A stretch of DNA of 64,000 nucleotides from Trichomonas vaginalis G3 (GCF_026262505.1 NC_067207.1:30038082-30102081), one strand, 5' to 3'; positions 11,136-23,006 are shown, counted from the first letter of the stretch. Notes: generated from the letters alone by a model not told the origin. Translations and numbers: made by a program.

Positions 11136-11924
11136 ATGACTGTTGTACCAGACGAAGAGAGTAGCGAAGAGCATTCACAAGTATACGAAGAACCATTTCC
11201 AATACCACGTTTAATGAAAATTTCAAACCCTAAACCTGCTCTCGTGCCAAAGTACACAGCTTTAGTGGAAGAATTTAATTATGATCTATTTCAACTATAC
11301 TTCAGTCTTGTTAACTATCATATAAAGTCATACGATCTAAATCCAAATCAGGTATTTTCACCTGCTTTGGAGACATTCTGTACAGCATTCGATAATGAAG
11401 GAGATAACGAAGAAGGTCAAAGTGAAGGTAAGAAGAAATTAGATCCAAAGCGACTTGCCGAACCTGAATGTGTTGTTGGACGTAATCATGTTGTTAGAAA
11501 ATTCCTTCTTGTTTGTCAAAAAAGATTTTTCGAATTAACAGCTCAACCATCCTTAACTAAGATTGCAGTGCTTCACAATGAGTTATTCTACGCATCAGAA
11601 GTGCTCAGACAGCATAATCCTGATCAAGAAATGATGAATTTTTGTGATATGCTCATGGCAGATACGTTCGACTTATATAATGCAGTCATTGGCGATATTA
11701 TTAATAACCAATACTGGAATGCTGGTAAAAATGTCGAAGAATTAATAACAGATTTACTTAAGAAAGAAATTCTAACAATACGTAACTTAAACAGAGAAAC
11801 ATTCCAGAGGATGTCTTCATGTGCAATTCAGCGCGCATTAGATAAAGCACCACCGGGCCAAGCTGGTAAAATTAGGGGATGGGCGAAAGATAATGAAATT
11901 GTATTCGAAACAGATGGAAAGTAA
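11136..11924 (+). CDS. Unidentified soluble helical protein
   Basis: A protein of 262 residues with no signal peptide and no membrane segment. It has an acidic N-terminus (EESSEEHSQ), an acidic/basic linker near residues 85-105 (DNEGDNEEGQSEGKKK), and an otherwise mostly helical, moderately conserved-looking body with several Cys. I do not recognise the family. The start is supported by an initiator TCACT about 30 bases upstream, and the T-rich sequence after the stop is typical of local gene ends. It is probably a real, expressed cytosolic or nuclear protein. Confidence 0.8.
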   Translation: MTVVPDEESSEEHSQVYEEPFPIPRLMKISNPKPALVPKYTALVEEFNYDLFQLYFSLVNYHIKSYDLNPNQVFSPALETFCTAFDNEGDNEEGQSEGKKKLDPKRLAEPECVVGRNHVVRKFLLVCQKRFFELTAQPSLTKIAVLHNELFYASEVLRQHNPDQEMMNFCDMLMADTFDLYNAVIGDIINNQYWNAGKNVEELITDLLKKEILTIRNLNRETFQRMSSCAIQRALDKAPPGQAGKIRGWAKDNEIVFETDGK

Positions 11925-12222
11925 TATTTGTTATTTTTGTTGGCATTAACATTCTATTTATATTTGATATTCAATAATAAAATTACCATTATTATTTTTA
12001 TTTGTTAATTTCTTCCATCATGGACTATTTGCTTTCAAAAATTTCTCTATGTAATTAGTAAATAGCATGATCTCAGTATATTTTCATAAAATTGTATTTT
12101 GAAAAAGTTTGATATTCATATTAAAATCATTACAGTTTCGGTTTAGCCTTTATAATTAATATCAAAATTAGTGAGATATATAATTTATTTAGGAGTTTGA
12201 TTTATAATCAAATCAAAGAAGT

Positions 12223-13436
12223 TCATATTGATTTGAGAAAACCCACCACTTCAGTATGACCTTCTTTTGATGCAAGAATTAATGAAGTATCTCCATTATT
12301 ATCCTTTGCACCTTTATCGGCTCCAATAGAAATAAGGTATTTGACAACTTCAAAATGACCTTTTTGTGATGCACATATGAGTGGTGTTTCCCCATATTTG
12401 TTTCTTGCTTCTTTATAAGCCCTAAAAGAGATAAGATATTTAACAACTTCAAGATGACCTTCAGATGACGCCTCAATGAGTGGAGTATATCCGTCATTAT
12501 CCTTTGCATCTTTATCAGCTCCAACAGAGATAAGATATTTAACAACTCCAAGATGACCTTTAGATGACGCCCAAAAGAGGGGAGAATATCCGTCATTATT
12601 TTTTGCATCTTTGTCTGCTCCAACAGAGATAAGAAATTTGACAACATCAAGTTTACCATTTAATGATGCATAAATAAGTGGAGTAGAACCATATTTACTG
12701 TTTGCTTCTATATCGGCTCCAACAGAAAATAAATATTTAACAATATCAAGATATCCAAAAGCTGATGCTCCAAAAAGTGGTGTCCATCCATCATTATCTT
12801 TTGCTTCTATATCAGATCCATAAACACTTCAACAAATGTGTCAATAACTTTATTTTGAGGCATTTTGTCTGGAATTTCTCTCAAAAAACAGCAAATCTGA
12901 TAAAAGTCGTCAGAATTCTTATATTCTACCATTCGAGATAAACAATTCATTTGATTACTATATTCCTTTAATTTTTCATTATCTGTACTAAGTAAATTTA
13001 TCTTTTCATTAAATGTTTGCACCTGTTTCTTCAAATCAACTATCTCGAGCTGGTGATTTTGTATTGTTTTTTGAAGATCAGAGATAGAAGATTTGGAAGT
13101 GTTTAATTGTGTAACTAAAGATGTGACAGCATCAATAACATCATGTAGAATTGCCAGATTTAGATTTTTTGCAGCAAATTGTAGAACATCTATCATTTCA
13201 TCAACATTTTTAAAGGAAACGTGTGAACCACAAATGTATTTGAATAGTTTGCTGCTAGAATACATCGCCTTTCCTTCTTTGAGAAGAGAAATGTAATTAT
13301 CGGATGTTAGATTAGCGTGTTTTAAGATTTTATTTGCATCACCCTTGTCAAATAGGGAAAAGAATGTACCTTCTTCAATAAATGATTTAATTTCTTTGGC
13401 ATTATACTCATAATCGATGATTAGACTTCCGCTCAT
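12223..13436 (-). pseudogene. Ankyrin-repeat protein, one frameshift
   Basis: The frame from the ATG at 13436 encodes a helical N-terminal region of about 110 residues and a coiled coil near residues 105-160, then runs into TAG after FMDLI. Shifting the frame by one base around 12810-12825 continues directly into seven ankyrin repeats of about 33 residues (GADKDAKDNDGYTPLIEAS type), ending with TGA at 12223-12225. The repeats are intact and close to one another at DNA level. This is a common Trichomonas layout (helical N-terminus plus ankyrin array), presumably a scaffold. One shift in a T-rich stretch makes it either a young pseudogene or a base-call error. Confidence 0.75.
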
Positions 13437-13972
13437 TATTTTTTTTTTTATAAAAGTCGTAACATCAATTTATTATCATTTGAATAAATAATAATTCTTA
13501 TGTAGATACAATGAATTATATTAAGATGTAGGATGTAATGTTTCTGTATTCCATTGATAAAGTGGCAAGTTTGGATATTTGATCAATTACATATAGTACT
13601 TGACTAATCATAATAAGATTAAAGAAAAGAAATTTATTAGTAATATTTAAAATATTTTATTGAATTTGATATTTCAAGGAGTAAGCTTGTAAACGTAAAA
13701 ACCAGCAATGTTCAAAACTTGTGGACTTCAGATATCAACCAAGATTCACCAAATGAAAACCCCAATATGAAATTATTTTTCTGTATTTCACGCATTTAGA
13801 TTGTTATTGAAATTAAGATACTGTAAAAATCATTGGCCATCCTTATAAGGTACTAATCAAATATGAATTGTTTGAATTCAAACTTTGTCATTGTTATACA
13901 GGATTGTTGGAATAAGTACATGAATGGCATATTATATTGTTAATATTGTTATCATTTTGTCATTTTTTATCA
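13437..13972. other. Divergent intergenic region
   Basis: About 530 bases between divergent genes. A TCATT initiator-like site after TTTTG (about 13958) precedes the ATG at 13973. Nothing else was recognised. Confidence 0.45.
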
Positions 13973-14860
13973 ATGGATGTTTCTTTATCTCAACTTGGAG
14001 CATCAATTTTTGATAAAAAACGTGAATTAAACAGAATTAGAAGTGAAATGCGTACACTGGTTAAACAAGAAATAGCCGCAGCTGATGAAATTATTGCAGA
14101 AAATAAAAAAACGTATTTAGAAAAAGAAGAATCTGAATTATCAAGTATTGTTGATAAACTATACGATCTTACAGTTGATGTTTCAGACCGAAAATTCGTT
14201 GATGGAACTCTAAAAAGAAATATTAGAGAAAATTTACAAGAAGTCATTTGTTCCGTTGATCAAATCACTAATCAATATATGAAACAGTACTTTGAACAAT
14301 ATTCTAAAAAATTACAGCATAGAATAAATTTAGATCGTGCTTTTGTTGATATTCCTGAAAATAACACTGATATTGATATATATTTCGGAGCATTTTCTAA
14401 AGTAACTGATTTAAATACTAAAAACGATTATGTTACTCTCTTGTTAGAGCAAATTGAACAAGAAACTCAACGATGTCAAATTCAAAATCAATTAACAATG
14501 GATGCACTCAATAATTTAATAGACCAAAAGAAATCAGAAGAAGATGAAATGATAGAACTACAAAAAAATATATCACAGATGGGTTCAACACCAAAAAATG
14601 AGTATTCTCCAGCTTCATATGCAAAAATTGCTAAAAATTACCTAGATTCTATAAATTCACAAAAGAATGATGCATTTTATAATTGTGTTAATTCAATTTT
14701 GCAAGAAATTATTTCAGATGATTCATCGGAAGAAAATATTGAAAATTCACTAAAAGAAATTGAAGGCTTAGTTTCTAATGATGCGGATCAAACTATTCCT
14801 GATTATAAAGCTGCCGTAGAAAGAATTTCTGAAAAATTCAAAAAATTCAACAAAAAATAG
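13973..14860 (+). CDS. Unidentified coiled-coil protein
   Basis: The protein has 295 residues if it starts at MDVSLSQLG. An in-frame ATG at 13937 would add a hydrophobic dozen residues, but it lies upstream of a plausible initiator, so 13973 is preferred. Residues 15-60 and 160-215 look like coiled coils rich in Glu, Lys and Gln. There is no membrane segment, no Cys cluster and no catalytic motif. The C-terminal end is strongly basic (KFKKFNKK). I do not recognise the family. It lies upstream of the katanin-like gene on the same strand but 574 bases away, so a shared transcript is unlikely. Confidence 0.75.
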   Translation: MDVSLSQLGASIFDKKRELNRIRSEMRTLVKQEIAAADEIIAENKKTYLEKEESELSSIVDKLYDLTVDVSDRKFVDGTLKRNIRENLQEVICSVDQITNQYMKQYFEQYSKKLQHRINLDRAFVDIPENNTDIDIYFGAFSKVTDLNTKNDYVTLLLEQIEQETQRCQIQNQLTMDALNNLIDQKKSEEDEMIELQKNISQMGSTPKNEYSPASYAKIAKNYLDSINSQKNDAFYNCVNSILQEIISDDSSEENIENSLKEIEGLVSNDADQTIPDYKAAVERISEKFKKFNKK

Positions 14861-15434
14861 ATGAACAACAATCTGTTCCTTAGTACAGCTATAGATACTA
14901 TAAGATTTCTTTCATGGTATTAGCTCTGTGTTAATCTCTTTTAATTAGATGCATCGAAATCATATAAAACTAGGTTCATTTTGCCTTTTATATGAAAACT
15001 TCTAAATTAAGCGCATGTTTTAGAGATATACTTCTTAAATATTTGTCGAAAATTTATATGCTTTATTGATATTATAAATATCAAACTTGATATCATTTGT
15101 TAACTTTCTAATAAATATAAAACTTTGTTGTACTTTTATCTATGGTTGAGTAATTTTAAAATGAGTATAAATCAATAAAATTTTGAACGAATATTCGTTA
15201 TAAATAGGAGCATAATGTTTGTTTTTAACAAAGCACAATGATTCAAATCTGGGTTATATGTTATTGATCTAAAAATAACGAGATTTGTAAACTTTATTCA
15301 ATGAAAGTAACAATAATTCATAAATGGCTATATGCATAATCTAGATAAACCGTATTTAATTCTATCCATCCAAGAAAAAACGCTTAAAACCAAAGATCTG
15401 TCTAAAATTTTCACTGTTCTCAATCTAAAAAAAA
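14861..15434. other. Intergenic
   Basis: A+T-rich. A TTTCACTGTTCTC stretch about 30 bases before the ATG at 15435 may be the initiator of the katanin-like gene. Nothing else was seen. Confidence 0.45.
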
Positions 15435-16973
15435 ATGGATCCACTTGCTTTGCATCCTTTCCTTGCTGATGTCAGTGAAGCTCGACAGCAAGCGAGGATT
15501 GAAGACTATGAGAATTCTATAAAATACTATGATCAAGCTCTTGAAAAAATTGAAGATGAAATCGCTGTTTGTCATAATATTGAAACAAATCAAAAATGGA
15601 ACAAAATGCAAAAAGAAGTTCGCGATGAAAAGGATTCTGTACTTAGAATTAAGCGCGCTTTTGATAAAATTTTAAATTCTATCGATACTGCAATACCAAA
15701 ACGTCAACCACAAGGTGACGGAGATGACGAAGCTCTCGAACCACCTCAAGTGAAGCAGCAACGTCGTTCTCCAGAGCCACCTCGTGAATTTAAGCCTCCA
15801 GAAAGGAGAAGAGATTTACCAGGCCAAAAGCATCAGAGTCCTGTTGGCCAAAGACGAAGCCATGCTTCACCACAGATAGGAGTTGCAGGAAAGCATGTCC
15901 AACCTCGTCCAAGAGTCATGGTTGACAATCCAATCAAAGCAGGAAAGCCAAGAGTGTCAGTAGCCCCACCAAAAGGCGAACAAGGCCAAAATCGACCACC
16001 AAATCCTCAAGCAAAGAAAGCAAATCAAGAAAAATCCCCTGCAAAAACACCAGATCCACTCGATCCGTCTACAAATCCTTTAGTACAACAAATTATCGAT
16101 ATGGGTATTCTCATTCGAGAACCTAATATACAATGGTCATCAATTGCTGGCCTCGCAGGCGTTAAAAGACTTTTAAGGCAAAATCTTGTTATATTACCAA
16201 TGCGTCCTGACATTGCTAAAGGTTTACTTGCACCATGGAAGTCAGTATTGTTCTACGGACCACCTGGTACCGGTAAAACTTACTTAGCTAAAGCTGTAGC
16301 AACAGAATGTAAAAGAACTTTCTTCAACATCACGGCAGCAACAATTACATCTCGATTTCTCGGTGAAAGTGAAAAACTCGTTAATTACTTATTCGCTTTG
16401 GCCAACCAAATGGCTCCAGCAACAATTTTCTTCGATGAAGTAGATTCAATCGCTTCTCAACGTGGCTCGGGTAATGAAAATGAAGCAAGCCGTAGAATTA
16501 AAGCCGAATTACTTACACAACTTGAAGGAATTGACGGCGCATCAGATAAAGCGTCAGTTTTCGTTCTTGCAGCTACAAACTTCCCATGGGACCTCGACGA
16601 AGCTCTTTTGAGAAGATTCCAGAAGAGGATTTACATTCCGCTCCCTGATTACGACGGAAGATTAGAAATTTTAAAGATGTCGATTTCGGAGAACGCTAGT
16701 CCCGATTTTGATTACGAGGGATGGGCCAAGAAGCTTGACGGTTATTCCTGTGCTGATGTTACGAACCTTTGCAGAGATGCAGTTCAAATGGTTTTTGATA
16801 AGTTTACTTCTATGATAGATACCCAAGAATTCCTTAATATGCCAGCAGAGAACGCCAAGATGATCGTTACTAACAATGATTTCGGCGTGGCAGTCGCAAA
16901 AAGAAGACCTTCTGTTGATGCAGCCTCCCTCAAGAAATATGATGATTGGCGCCTTTCAAAAGGTGCAGAATAA
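15435..16973 (+). CDS. Katanin p60-like microtubule-severing AAA ATPase
   Basis: A protein of 512 residues. Residues 1-85 form an MIT-like helical bundle (DYENSIKYYDQALEKI), which links such enzymes to partners and tubulin. A Pro/Arg/Lys-rich linker of about 130 residues follows. The AAA domain has Walker A GPPGTGKT, Walker B ATIFFDEVDSI, sensor AATNFPWDLDEALLRRF and the second-region helix. This is the plan of the katanin p60/spastin/fidgetin group, with closest resemblance to katanin p60. Hexamers sever microtubules by pulling tubulin tails, a plausible role in a flagellate with a large microtubular skeleton. All ATPase residues are intact. Confidence 0.9.
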   Translation: MDPLALHPFLADVSEARQQARIEDYENSIKYYDQALEKIEDEIAVCHNIETNQKWNKMQKEVRDEKDSVLRIKRAFDKILNSIDTAIPKRQPQGDGDDEALEPPQVKQQRRSPEPPREFKPPERRRDLPGQKHQSPVGQRRSHASPQIGVAGKHVQPRPRVMVDNPIKAGKPRVSVAPPKGEQGQNRPPNPQAKKANQEKSPAKTPDPLDPSTNPLVQQIIDMGILIREPNIQWSSIAGLAGVKRLLRQNLVILPMRPDIAKGLLAPWKSVLFYGPPGTGKTYLAKAVATECKRTFFNITAATITSRFLGESEKLVNYLFALANQMAPATIFFDEVDSIASQRGSGNENEASRRIKAELLTQLEGIDGASDKASVFVLAATNFPWDLDEALLRRFQKRIYIPLPDYDGRLEILKMSISENASPDFDYEGWAKKLDGYSCADVTNLCRDAVQMVFDKFTSMIDTQEFLNMPAENAKMIVTNNDFGVAVAKRRPSVDAASLKKYDDWRLSKGAE

Positions 16974-17417
16974 ACTGTTCTGTATTTATCTTTCTCACAA
17001 AAAAAGAAATTATTTTTTGATATTTGATTATTTAATGATGATATCTGAAAATTTATGGTGGATTTTGCATTAAAATATTGTCCGCTTTAACTTTTGATTC
17101 TCGAAATTTTTCAACATTCATATTTCGAAATGTTTTTTCTTAATTTTTTTCTTAATTTTTTTTGTTTCAAGAAAATTTTGGAAACAAAAACTTAACAAAA
17201 ATCAAATTTAAAACGATAGATTTATTACATTTTAAATAATACATATAAATAATAAATAAAAACATAAAAATGATTTTTTTAGAATTTTTTTGATTGTCAC
17301 AGAAGTGTTTCAACCTCCAATTGAATACAAAGTTAGGTTAATATGATTTTAAAATATATATTTCATATGTGATTTCATATTAAAAATGAAAAATACCTAA
17401 ATTTAAGTTTGAGAAAA
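16974..17417. other. Intergenic, up to the nested transposon
   Basis: A+T-rich 3' flank of the katanin-like gene with no coding potential recognised. It ends at the 7-bp duplication GAGAAAA (17411-17417) of the small element below. Confidence 0.5.
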
Positions 17418-17783
17418 TAAGGGTTTCGTTTTGCTAAAATTGTCACTTTTATAGCATATTTGTTTTTGGATGTTTTGCGAAACCAAAAAAAAACTATGAT
17501 ATACAATGTGTGTGTAAAGAAAATACTTTATTTACTAGTTAAAAAATCATTTGGTATTGATCAAGTTATTTTTTCTGGATAAGATATTATATGGATAATT
17601 GGATAGAAAATACAATTATATAATCTTGTACCTGGTTTAATTAAGCTAATTGTCATCAGAAACTTGTAATTTTTATGAATTTCAGATTTTCTTTTCATTA
17701 CTGCTTTTCTTAATAGGTCAAGTTCTTATTTACGTTATAAAGTATGATATTTACAAATATCAAGTTATCATGTTTTTTGAGAA

Positions 17784-17789
17784 ATTATG
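17784..17789. repeat. Left target-site duplication of the Maverick
   Basis: ATTATG directly abuts the element's 5' AG. The same six bases follow its 3' CT at 37278. Six bases is the Maverick/Polinton rule. Confidence 0.93.
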
Positions 17790-18196
17790 AGTAGTATATA
17801 TGATGGGTTGTGTGACTTTTTTTGTAAACGTAAGAATTCATACAATATCGAGCGATTTTGTATCATTTTTTTTAACATATGAAGTAAAAAATGTATGATT
17901 CTTACGGTTTTTTATTCTTACATTTTTGAATAAATCAAGATTTAAAAAATTTTCAAAATTGTAAGACATTTACACTCAGCCCATACATAATGAAATAAAA
18001 AATAATTTTTTTTAAAAATCATTTTAAAATAATTTATTTTATCTTTTATAAAAGAAGCTATATATAGATGATGTCAGATATTCCGCGATTAATTAAACAT
18101 TGTTTAAATCCTGAATGGAATCAATGAATTCATAATCAAAGACCTCATAAACGAGAAAAATAAATGAGAAACTAATGATTATTTGAATTTATGAAA
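17790..18196 (+). repeat. Left terminal inverted repeat (407 bp)
   Basis: Base-by-base reading against the reverse complement of 36871-37277 shows no mismatch that I could find. The match ends sharply at TTTATGAAA on the inner side. In Mavericks these ends are the origins for protein-primed replication and the integrase substrate. Confidence 0.95.
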
Positions 18197-18256
18197 AATA
18201 AACTTTTAAAATTAATGTCTTACATTTCTGAATAATTTATTTTTATTTTGTATGAA

Positions 18257-19365
18257 ATGAGCGTCAAAACTAACGACGTTAAAAATTGGGATTCACAAAT
18301 GAGGAAATAAAGGATATATTAGAGGAGGCAGGTTATGAAGTTAATAAATATTATTTAAGAAATTGTAAAAAATTTGCCGAGTTCTTAAATGAGTTTGATT
18401 ATGATGGAAAAATGAATAAAGATGATGTTATAAATTTCTTATATCCCACATCTAAAAAGAAAGAAAAACCTAAAGAACCTGATGTTTTCCCTGAATATTA
18501 TGAAGAACGAATTAAAGATGATGAATATGATGAAATTGAAAGACTGGAAAAAATAAGAGATGAAATAGATGAAAAAATTAAGGAATTAAGAGAAGTTGAA
18601 AAATATAATGAAAATGAAGTAGAGGGTTTAATGAATATCCCAGCTTCAGAATCAAAAGTTCAGAAATCTCATGAAGAAAGATATAAAAATTATGTCTCAG
18701 AATCAATACAAAATTTATTAGATGGTGAAATAGACGAAACACTTTCAGAAGAAGGTACTAAATTTATTCGTAAACATAAGCTACAGTTTATTGATAATGA
18801 AGAATACCCCTCTATATTACTTTCACCACCTTTAGATTCCGAAAAATTCAAAAAAGCTCTTAAAAACGTGACATATGCAACTAATACGATTAAGAAAGAA
18901 GATCATGATATTTACACAAATTATTATTTAAATAAATGCACGGGTGTTGATAAAGTTTTTGATTTATTAGATAAAATATCAAAAGAAACCATTGGAACAT
19001 ATAAAATTTTATGTGATTGTGGTTTCATTGTTGAAGATACCAATAATGTTTCATATGAAAGAACAGCACCGAAGGAAGACGAAGTGGAAAGGTCAATACC
19101 ATTCGTTATTAAGAATATAAAAGATATGAAAACGTATAAACATTATATTTATTCATTTATTTCAGAAAAAATGGAAGCAACCCATAAAACATCTTCTCAT
19201 CATTTTATAGCTATTCATACATTCCTTTTCAAAGTTGTGAAATTAAATAAGACAGGAATTAGATTTAATGTATCAGGGTACGCATTCTTGAGTAAATTAA
19301 AATGTATTCGTCACGTCGCGGATGATAAAAATTTATGTGTTCTTAATTCATTTTATGGGCTTTAA
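18257..19365 (+). pseudogene. Maverick protein upstream of PolB, start frame broken
   Basis: The main frame (about 359 residues) opens only after a TAA near 18271 and has no ATG near its beginning. The ATG at 18257, placed correctly behind the element's TTTATTTTTATTTTG leader, reads 17 codons in another frame. A one-base change around 18281-18288 (A5TTGGG) would join them. The protein is acidic/basic and helical, with a charged coiled coil near residues 75-110, and ends in a Cys/His-containing segment HVADDKNLCVLNSFYGL. That end resembles the block that precedes the exonuclease part in long Maverick polymerases. The next frame (19414) is in the same phase but has its own leader. It might supply the terminal protein or polymerase N-terminus, which is unproven. 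Confidence 0.6.
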
Positions 19366-19413
19366 AAAATAAACTTTATTTTTATTTATTTTTTAATTTT
19401 TATTCTTACATAA

Positions 19414-22400
19414 ATGAACAAAAACGGAACAGCTAAAATGAATGATAATCAAATAAGAGCCGAAGGTAGAAGGTTATTTAAACGCTTCTATAACATTCCT
19501 GATGGTGTTAATCCTAAAACTCGTAGAAGTTATTTAAATGAAGCCATAGATGCATATGAAGGATTTGACATTTCATCAGAAAGTGAGAGGTTAGCAAGAA
19601 TGTTAAACGTTAATATTGATTTTTATTATTGTGACCCTCAACCAGAAGACGTAGACATTAACAAGGTAGACTTTCCATTAGTGGAATCAATAATGATAGA
19701 TCCAGAATTTGAAACAGTAAATATTTTATTAACACAGAGTCCATGTGGAAAACGTCACGCTGACAGAATTACAGACGTTGAAGCACTCACAGGATATAAA
19801 GTTTGCCCCTTTTGCAAAGAAGAAGTATATTCTATCCGTGATGATCCAGAAAGGAAAAACCAAAGAAGATTTTTAAAACATTGTGAGAAATGTAAAGAAA
19901 ATAATGGAAGATTAATTCAAGACGTTCAATTGCAAAACACACAACAACCATATGCACCACATATTACGAAACAGAAGATATATCAGTGGCTATTAGCACA
20001 TAATTTGCAGGAATATTATAAACCAACAAGATATTATATTACTTTTGACTTTGAAACATTAGAGACTAAAGAAGAATTACAACTTTCTGAGTGTGCAACT
20101 TTGAATGCTTACTTAAAACCATTCATGGTATCATCAACGGTTAAATTAAACGATAAAACATTTACGAGGAATTTTTGCTTAACTTCGAGTGATTCTTTTA
20201 TTTCTGATTGGATTGAGTTTTTATTTTCAACCTGTTCATTAGTTGTTGAATCAAATATGAGTCAATATGAAGAATTATTGAAGCCGCAAACGGTGGGGGC
20301 TTTGTCTCATACATTAAATGAGAAACAAAAGGAAGCAATGAAAGAGCTTTTAGATGAAGAATTTAATAAAGTGAATATCATTGGTTTTAATTCGGGAAAG
20401 TTTGATTTAAATTTAATTCTTCATGATTTAAACACTGCAAAATGGAAAATAAAATCAATGCTGGGTTCTTCTTCTCAATTTAAGCAAGTCATAGTAAAGA
20501 AAACAAACTGTCCATATGAATTAAGATTTATTGACATCAGAAATTATATAGCGGGGGGAACATTAGACCAATTCACTCAAGATTTCGGAAACAATAAATC
20601 ACGTGTTAAATCCTTTTTCCCTTATCAATTCATCACATGAGAGAATTACGAAGAAGAATTATATAAAGTGGAACCATTCACTCAAGATTCATTTTATTCA
20701 GCATTAACTCAAGAAACTATATCAGATAGTGATTATCAAATATATCTCAATGATGCTAAAAATTTTGAGAATAGATTAGAATATTTTATTCATTATTGCA
20801 ATAAAGATGTTGAAATTATGATTGACCCAATCGATAAAATTATTGAAGAAACATTTGTTTATAAAATTGATATGCTTCATAATCTTTCTTTATCATCGAA
20901 TGCTTCAATGATTCGTTACGCTTTAGCATATAAAGACTTTAATCCTAATGAAAAATATCCTGAGGAAGAGATAGAATCAAGTTTTGAATTAACAAAAAAG
21001 TATTGGAAATATAAAATTGATTCATATAAGAAACAAGATGAAAAGGCGAAAAGAGATACTAAAAATAATGTTTCAATGGATGATTTTCAATACTATCACG
21101 ATTTAATCCTTTCATCTAAATGCAAAATGTGTGGTAAAGCGTTTACATATGTAAATAAACCAACATTGGATAGAATCGATAATGAAGAACCACATACCAA
21201 AGAAAATTGTCAGTTAATGTGTTGTTATTGCAATGTCGTAAAATCAAATAAAGATGAAGATGTTCAACGTTTAAGAATCAATTTAAGAAATTATGCATTA
21301 AAAAATAATTTACCAATGACTTTAGATTCAGTTGAAGCTTATCACATTCTCCGTAATGGAATTACTGGTGGTCTATCAAATGTTCAACATCGTGTTAATC
21401 TTAAAGGAATCACGCACATTAATAGACTTTCATATAGTCCAGAAACTAAAACTGTATCAAATGAGGACACCACCAACATTATGACTCATTTCGTTGGTGT
21501 TGATTTTAATTCATTATATCCTTCATCATTTTCATCTAATCCTCATGATTTCATTCAATATACTGACCATAAAATGTATATGCCGGGAAGATTGAATGGT
21601 GTTATCATTTGTGATACAGCAACAAAGAAAGCAAAAGCACTGGGAATTATTAGAAAGAAAAATACTTTATTCGTGGCTGAAGTAAAGGGTCACATTGATG
21701 AAAAATACATTAATGATTACATAAACTTTTTACCGATAATAAGAAACTTAGATATTATCACAGATGAAAAAACAATTGGCAGTTTTATGTATAATTACAT
21801 GAAATCAAACAATCTACCAGTTGACCAGAAACAGAGAAAATTAACTCAGTTAGCATCAACACACAACCAATATCAACCATTTTCTTCTTATTATCTTTGG
21901 TATCTAATCGACAGATTTCATTTTATCATCGATGACATTCAATCAATTTTAACATTTACTAAAAACACTTGTTTTAATGAATTTGCGAACAAATTTATGA
22001 ACGAAAGACAAAAGGCTGAATTAGAAGGAAATAAAGGAAAAAGTTTATTTTGTAAGATTTCGCTTAATGGATCATATGGTTACGATGCAATGAATACACA
22101 AAATTACACAAAGACTAAAATAATGAATGCACAGAAGGCACGCGTTGCATGTATGTCAAATAAGTTTAAAAACATAAGAGAAATAGGAGAGGATACGTAT
22201 CAAGTGATGCTCAAAGATAGATTTTATAGATGTGATACATGTTTACAAGAGGCATTCTTCACTTTAGATAATGCTAAATACTGGTATTTGGTTTTCATTT
22301 ATGATTCTATGTATAAATGTATGAATCTTAATCGTTTTCATTTCATTGAAGGTGATACTGATTCATCTTATTGGGCAATCGCTGGCGATCCAAATCTTCC

Positions 22401-22881
22401 TAACACTCAAGCATTTCAAGCAATTGTTACCGATAAACAATTTTATGATAAAAACATTTTCAAATTCGCACCATTTGATTTCTTCTGTTTTGATGAGAAA
22501 TTTAAACCTAAATTAAAGAATAAAGCTGAAGAAAAAGCACATGAGAAGAAGTTATTGGATTTAGCAATTGAGAAACAAGGTGATAACATGGTTGCTTTAT
22601 GCCCCAAGTGTTATACATCATTCAACGGTTCAATTGATGGAAGTGATTTTAAAAAGATTGCACAAAAAATGAAAGGTGTTAGTTTACGACAAAATAAACA
22701 ATTAACACCTAAAAATTATTTGGATATAATAAATGATAAAGTGATATTTGATGGTCAGAATATTAATTTACAACTTAAAAACGGGTCAATGACTCGCTTA
22801 ACAATCGGTAAGACTGCATTAACAGGAGCACACACTAAGGCTGTATGTTGTGAAAATGGATGTTGTATGCCATTTATTTAA
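19414..22881 (+). pseudogene. polB: Protein-primed family B DNA polymerase, with HNH-like insert and in-frame TGA
   Basis: About 1,155 codons in one frame. The exonuclease motifs are DFETLE (near residue 212), GFNSGKFDLN (near 322) and YCNKDVEIM (near 460). The polymerase motifs are DFNSLYPS (near 695), KISLNGSYG (near 881) and GDTDSS (near 979), with a KxK-type motif near 1028. A Cys-rich segment (CPFC...HCEKC) lies near residues 125-155. Between ExoIII and motif A there is an HNH-like insert (CKMC, LDRIDN, CCYCNVVKSNK) near residues 568-612. A single TGA at 20638-20640 interrupts the frame after FFPYQFIT. All motifs on both sides are intact. This enzyme should copy the element from protein-primed ends. 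Confidence 0.9.
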
Positions 22882-22909
22882 TACAATTTAAAATTTTATT
22901 TTTAATAAA

Positions 22910-22960
22910 ATGCCACAGAAGAGACAAAAGGAACCGTTGAATGATGGTTTTGATTCTTGA
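22910..22960 (+). CDS. Mini-ORF between polymerase and integrase
   Basis: A 16-residue frame (MPQKRQKEPLNDGFDS) starts directly behind a good element leader (TTTTATTTTTAATAAA). The TGA at 22958-22960 is followed in frame by codons of similar basic character, so this may be the stump of a slightly longer protein. GGGCGCCC, a G+C-only palindrome that stands out in this DNA, follows at 22971-22978. Confidence 0.35.
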   Translation: MPQKRQKEPLNDGFDS

Positions 22961-23006
22961 TCAAAGAGGTGGGCGCCCTTAAAACATTTATTTTATTTTT
23001 ATATAA

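Noticed and set aside
12225..12820. Tandem DNA repeat of about 99 bases
   Set aside because: It is the coding sequence of the ankyrin repeats (33 codons each), not a separate repeat element.
18257..22960. Reassignment of TGA to a sense codon, to explain stops in PolB and the mini-ORF
   Set aside because: TGA serves as a normal end in host genes here (for example 6930-6932), and TAA and TAG interrupt other genes too, so nonsense mutation is simpler.
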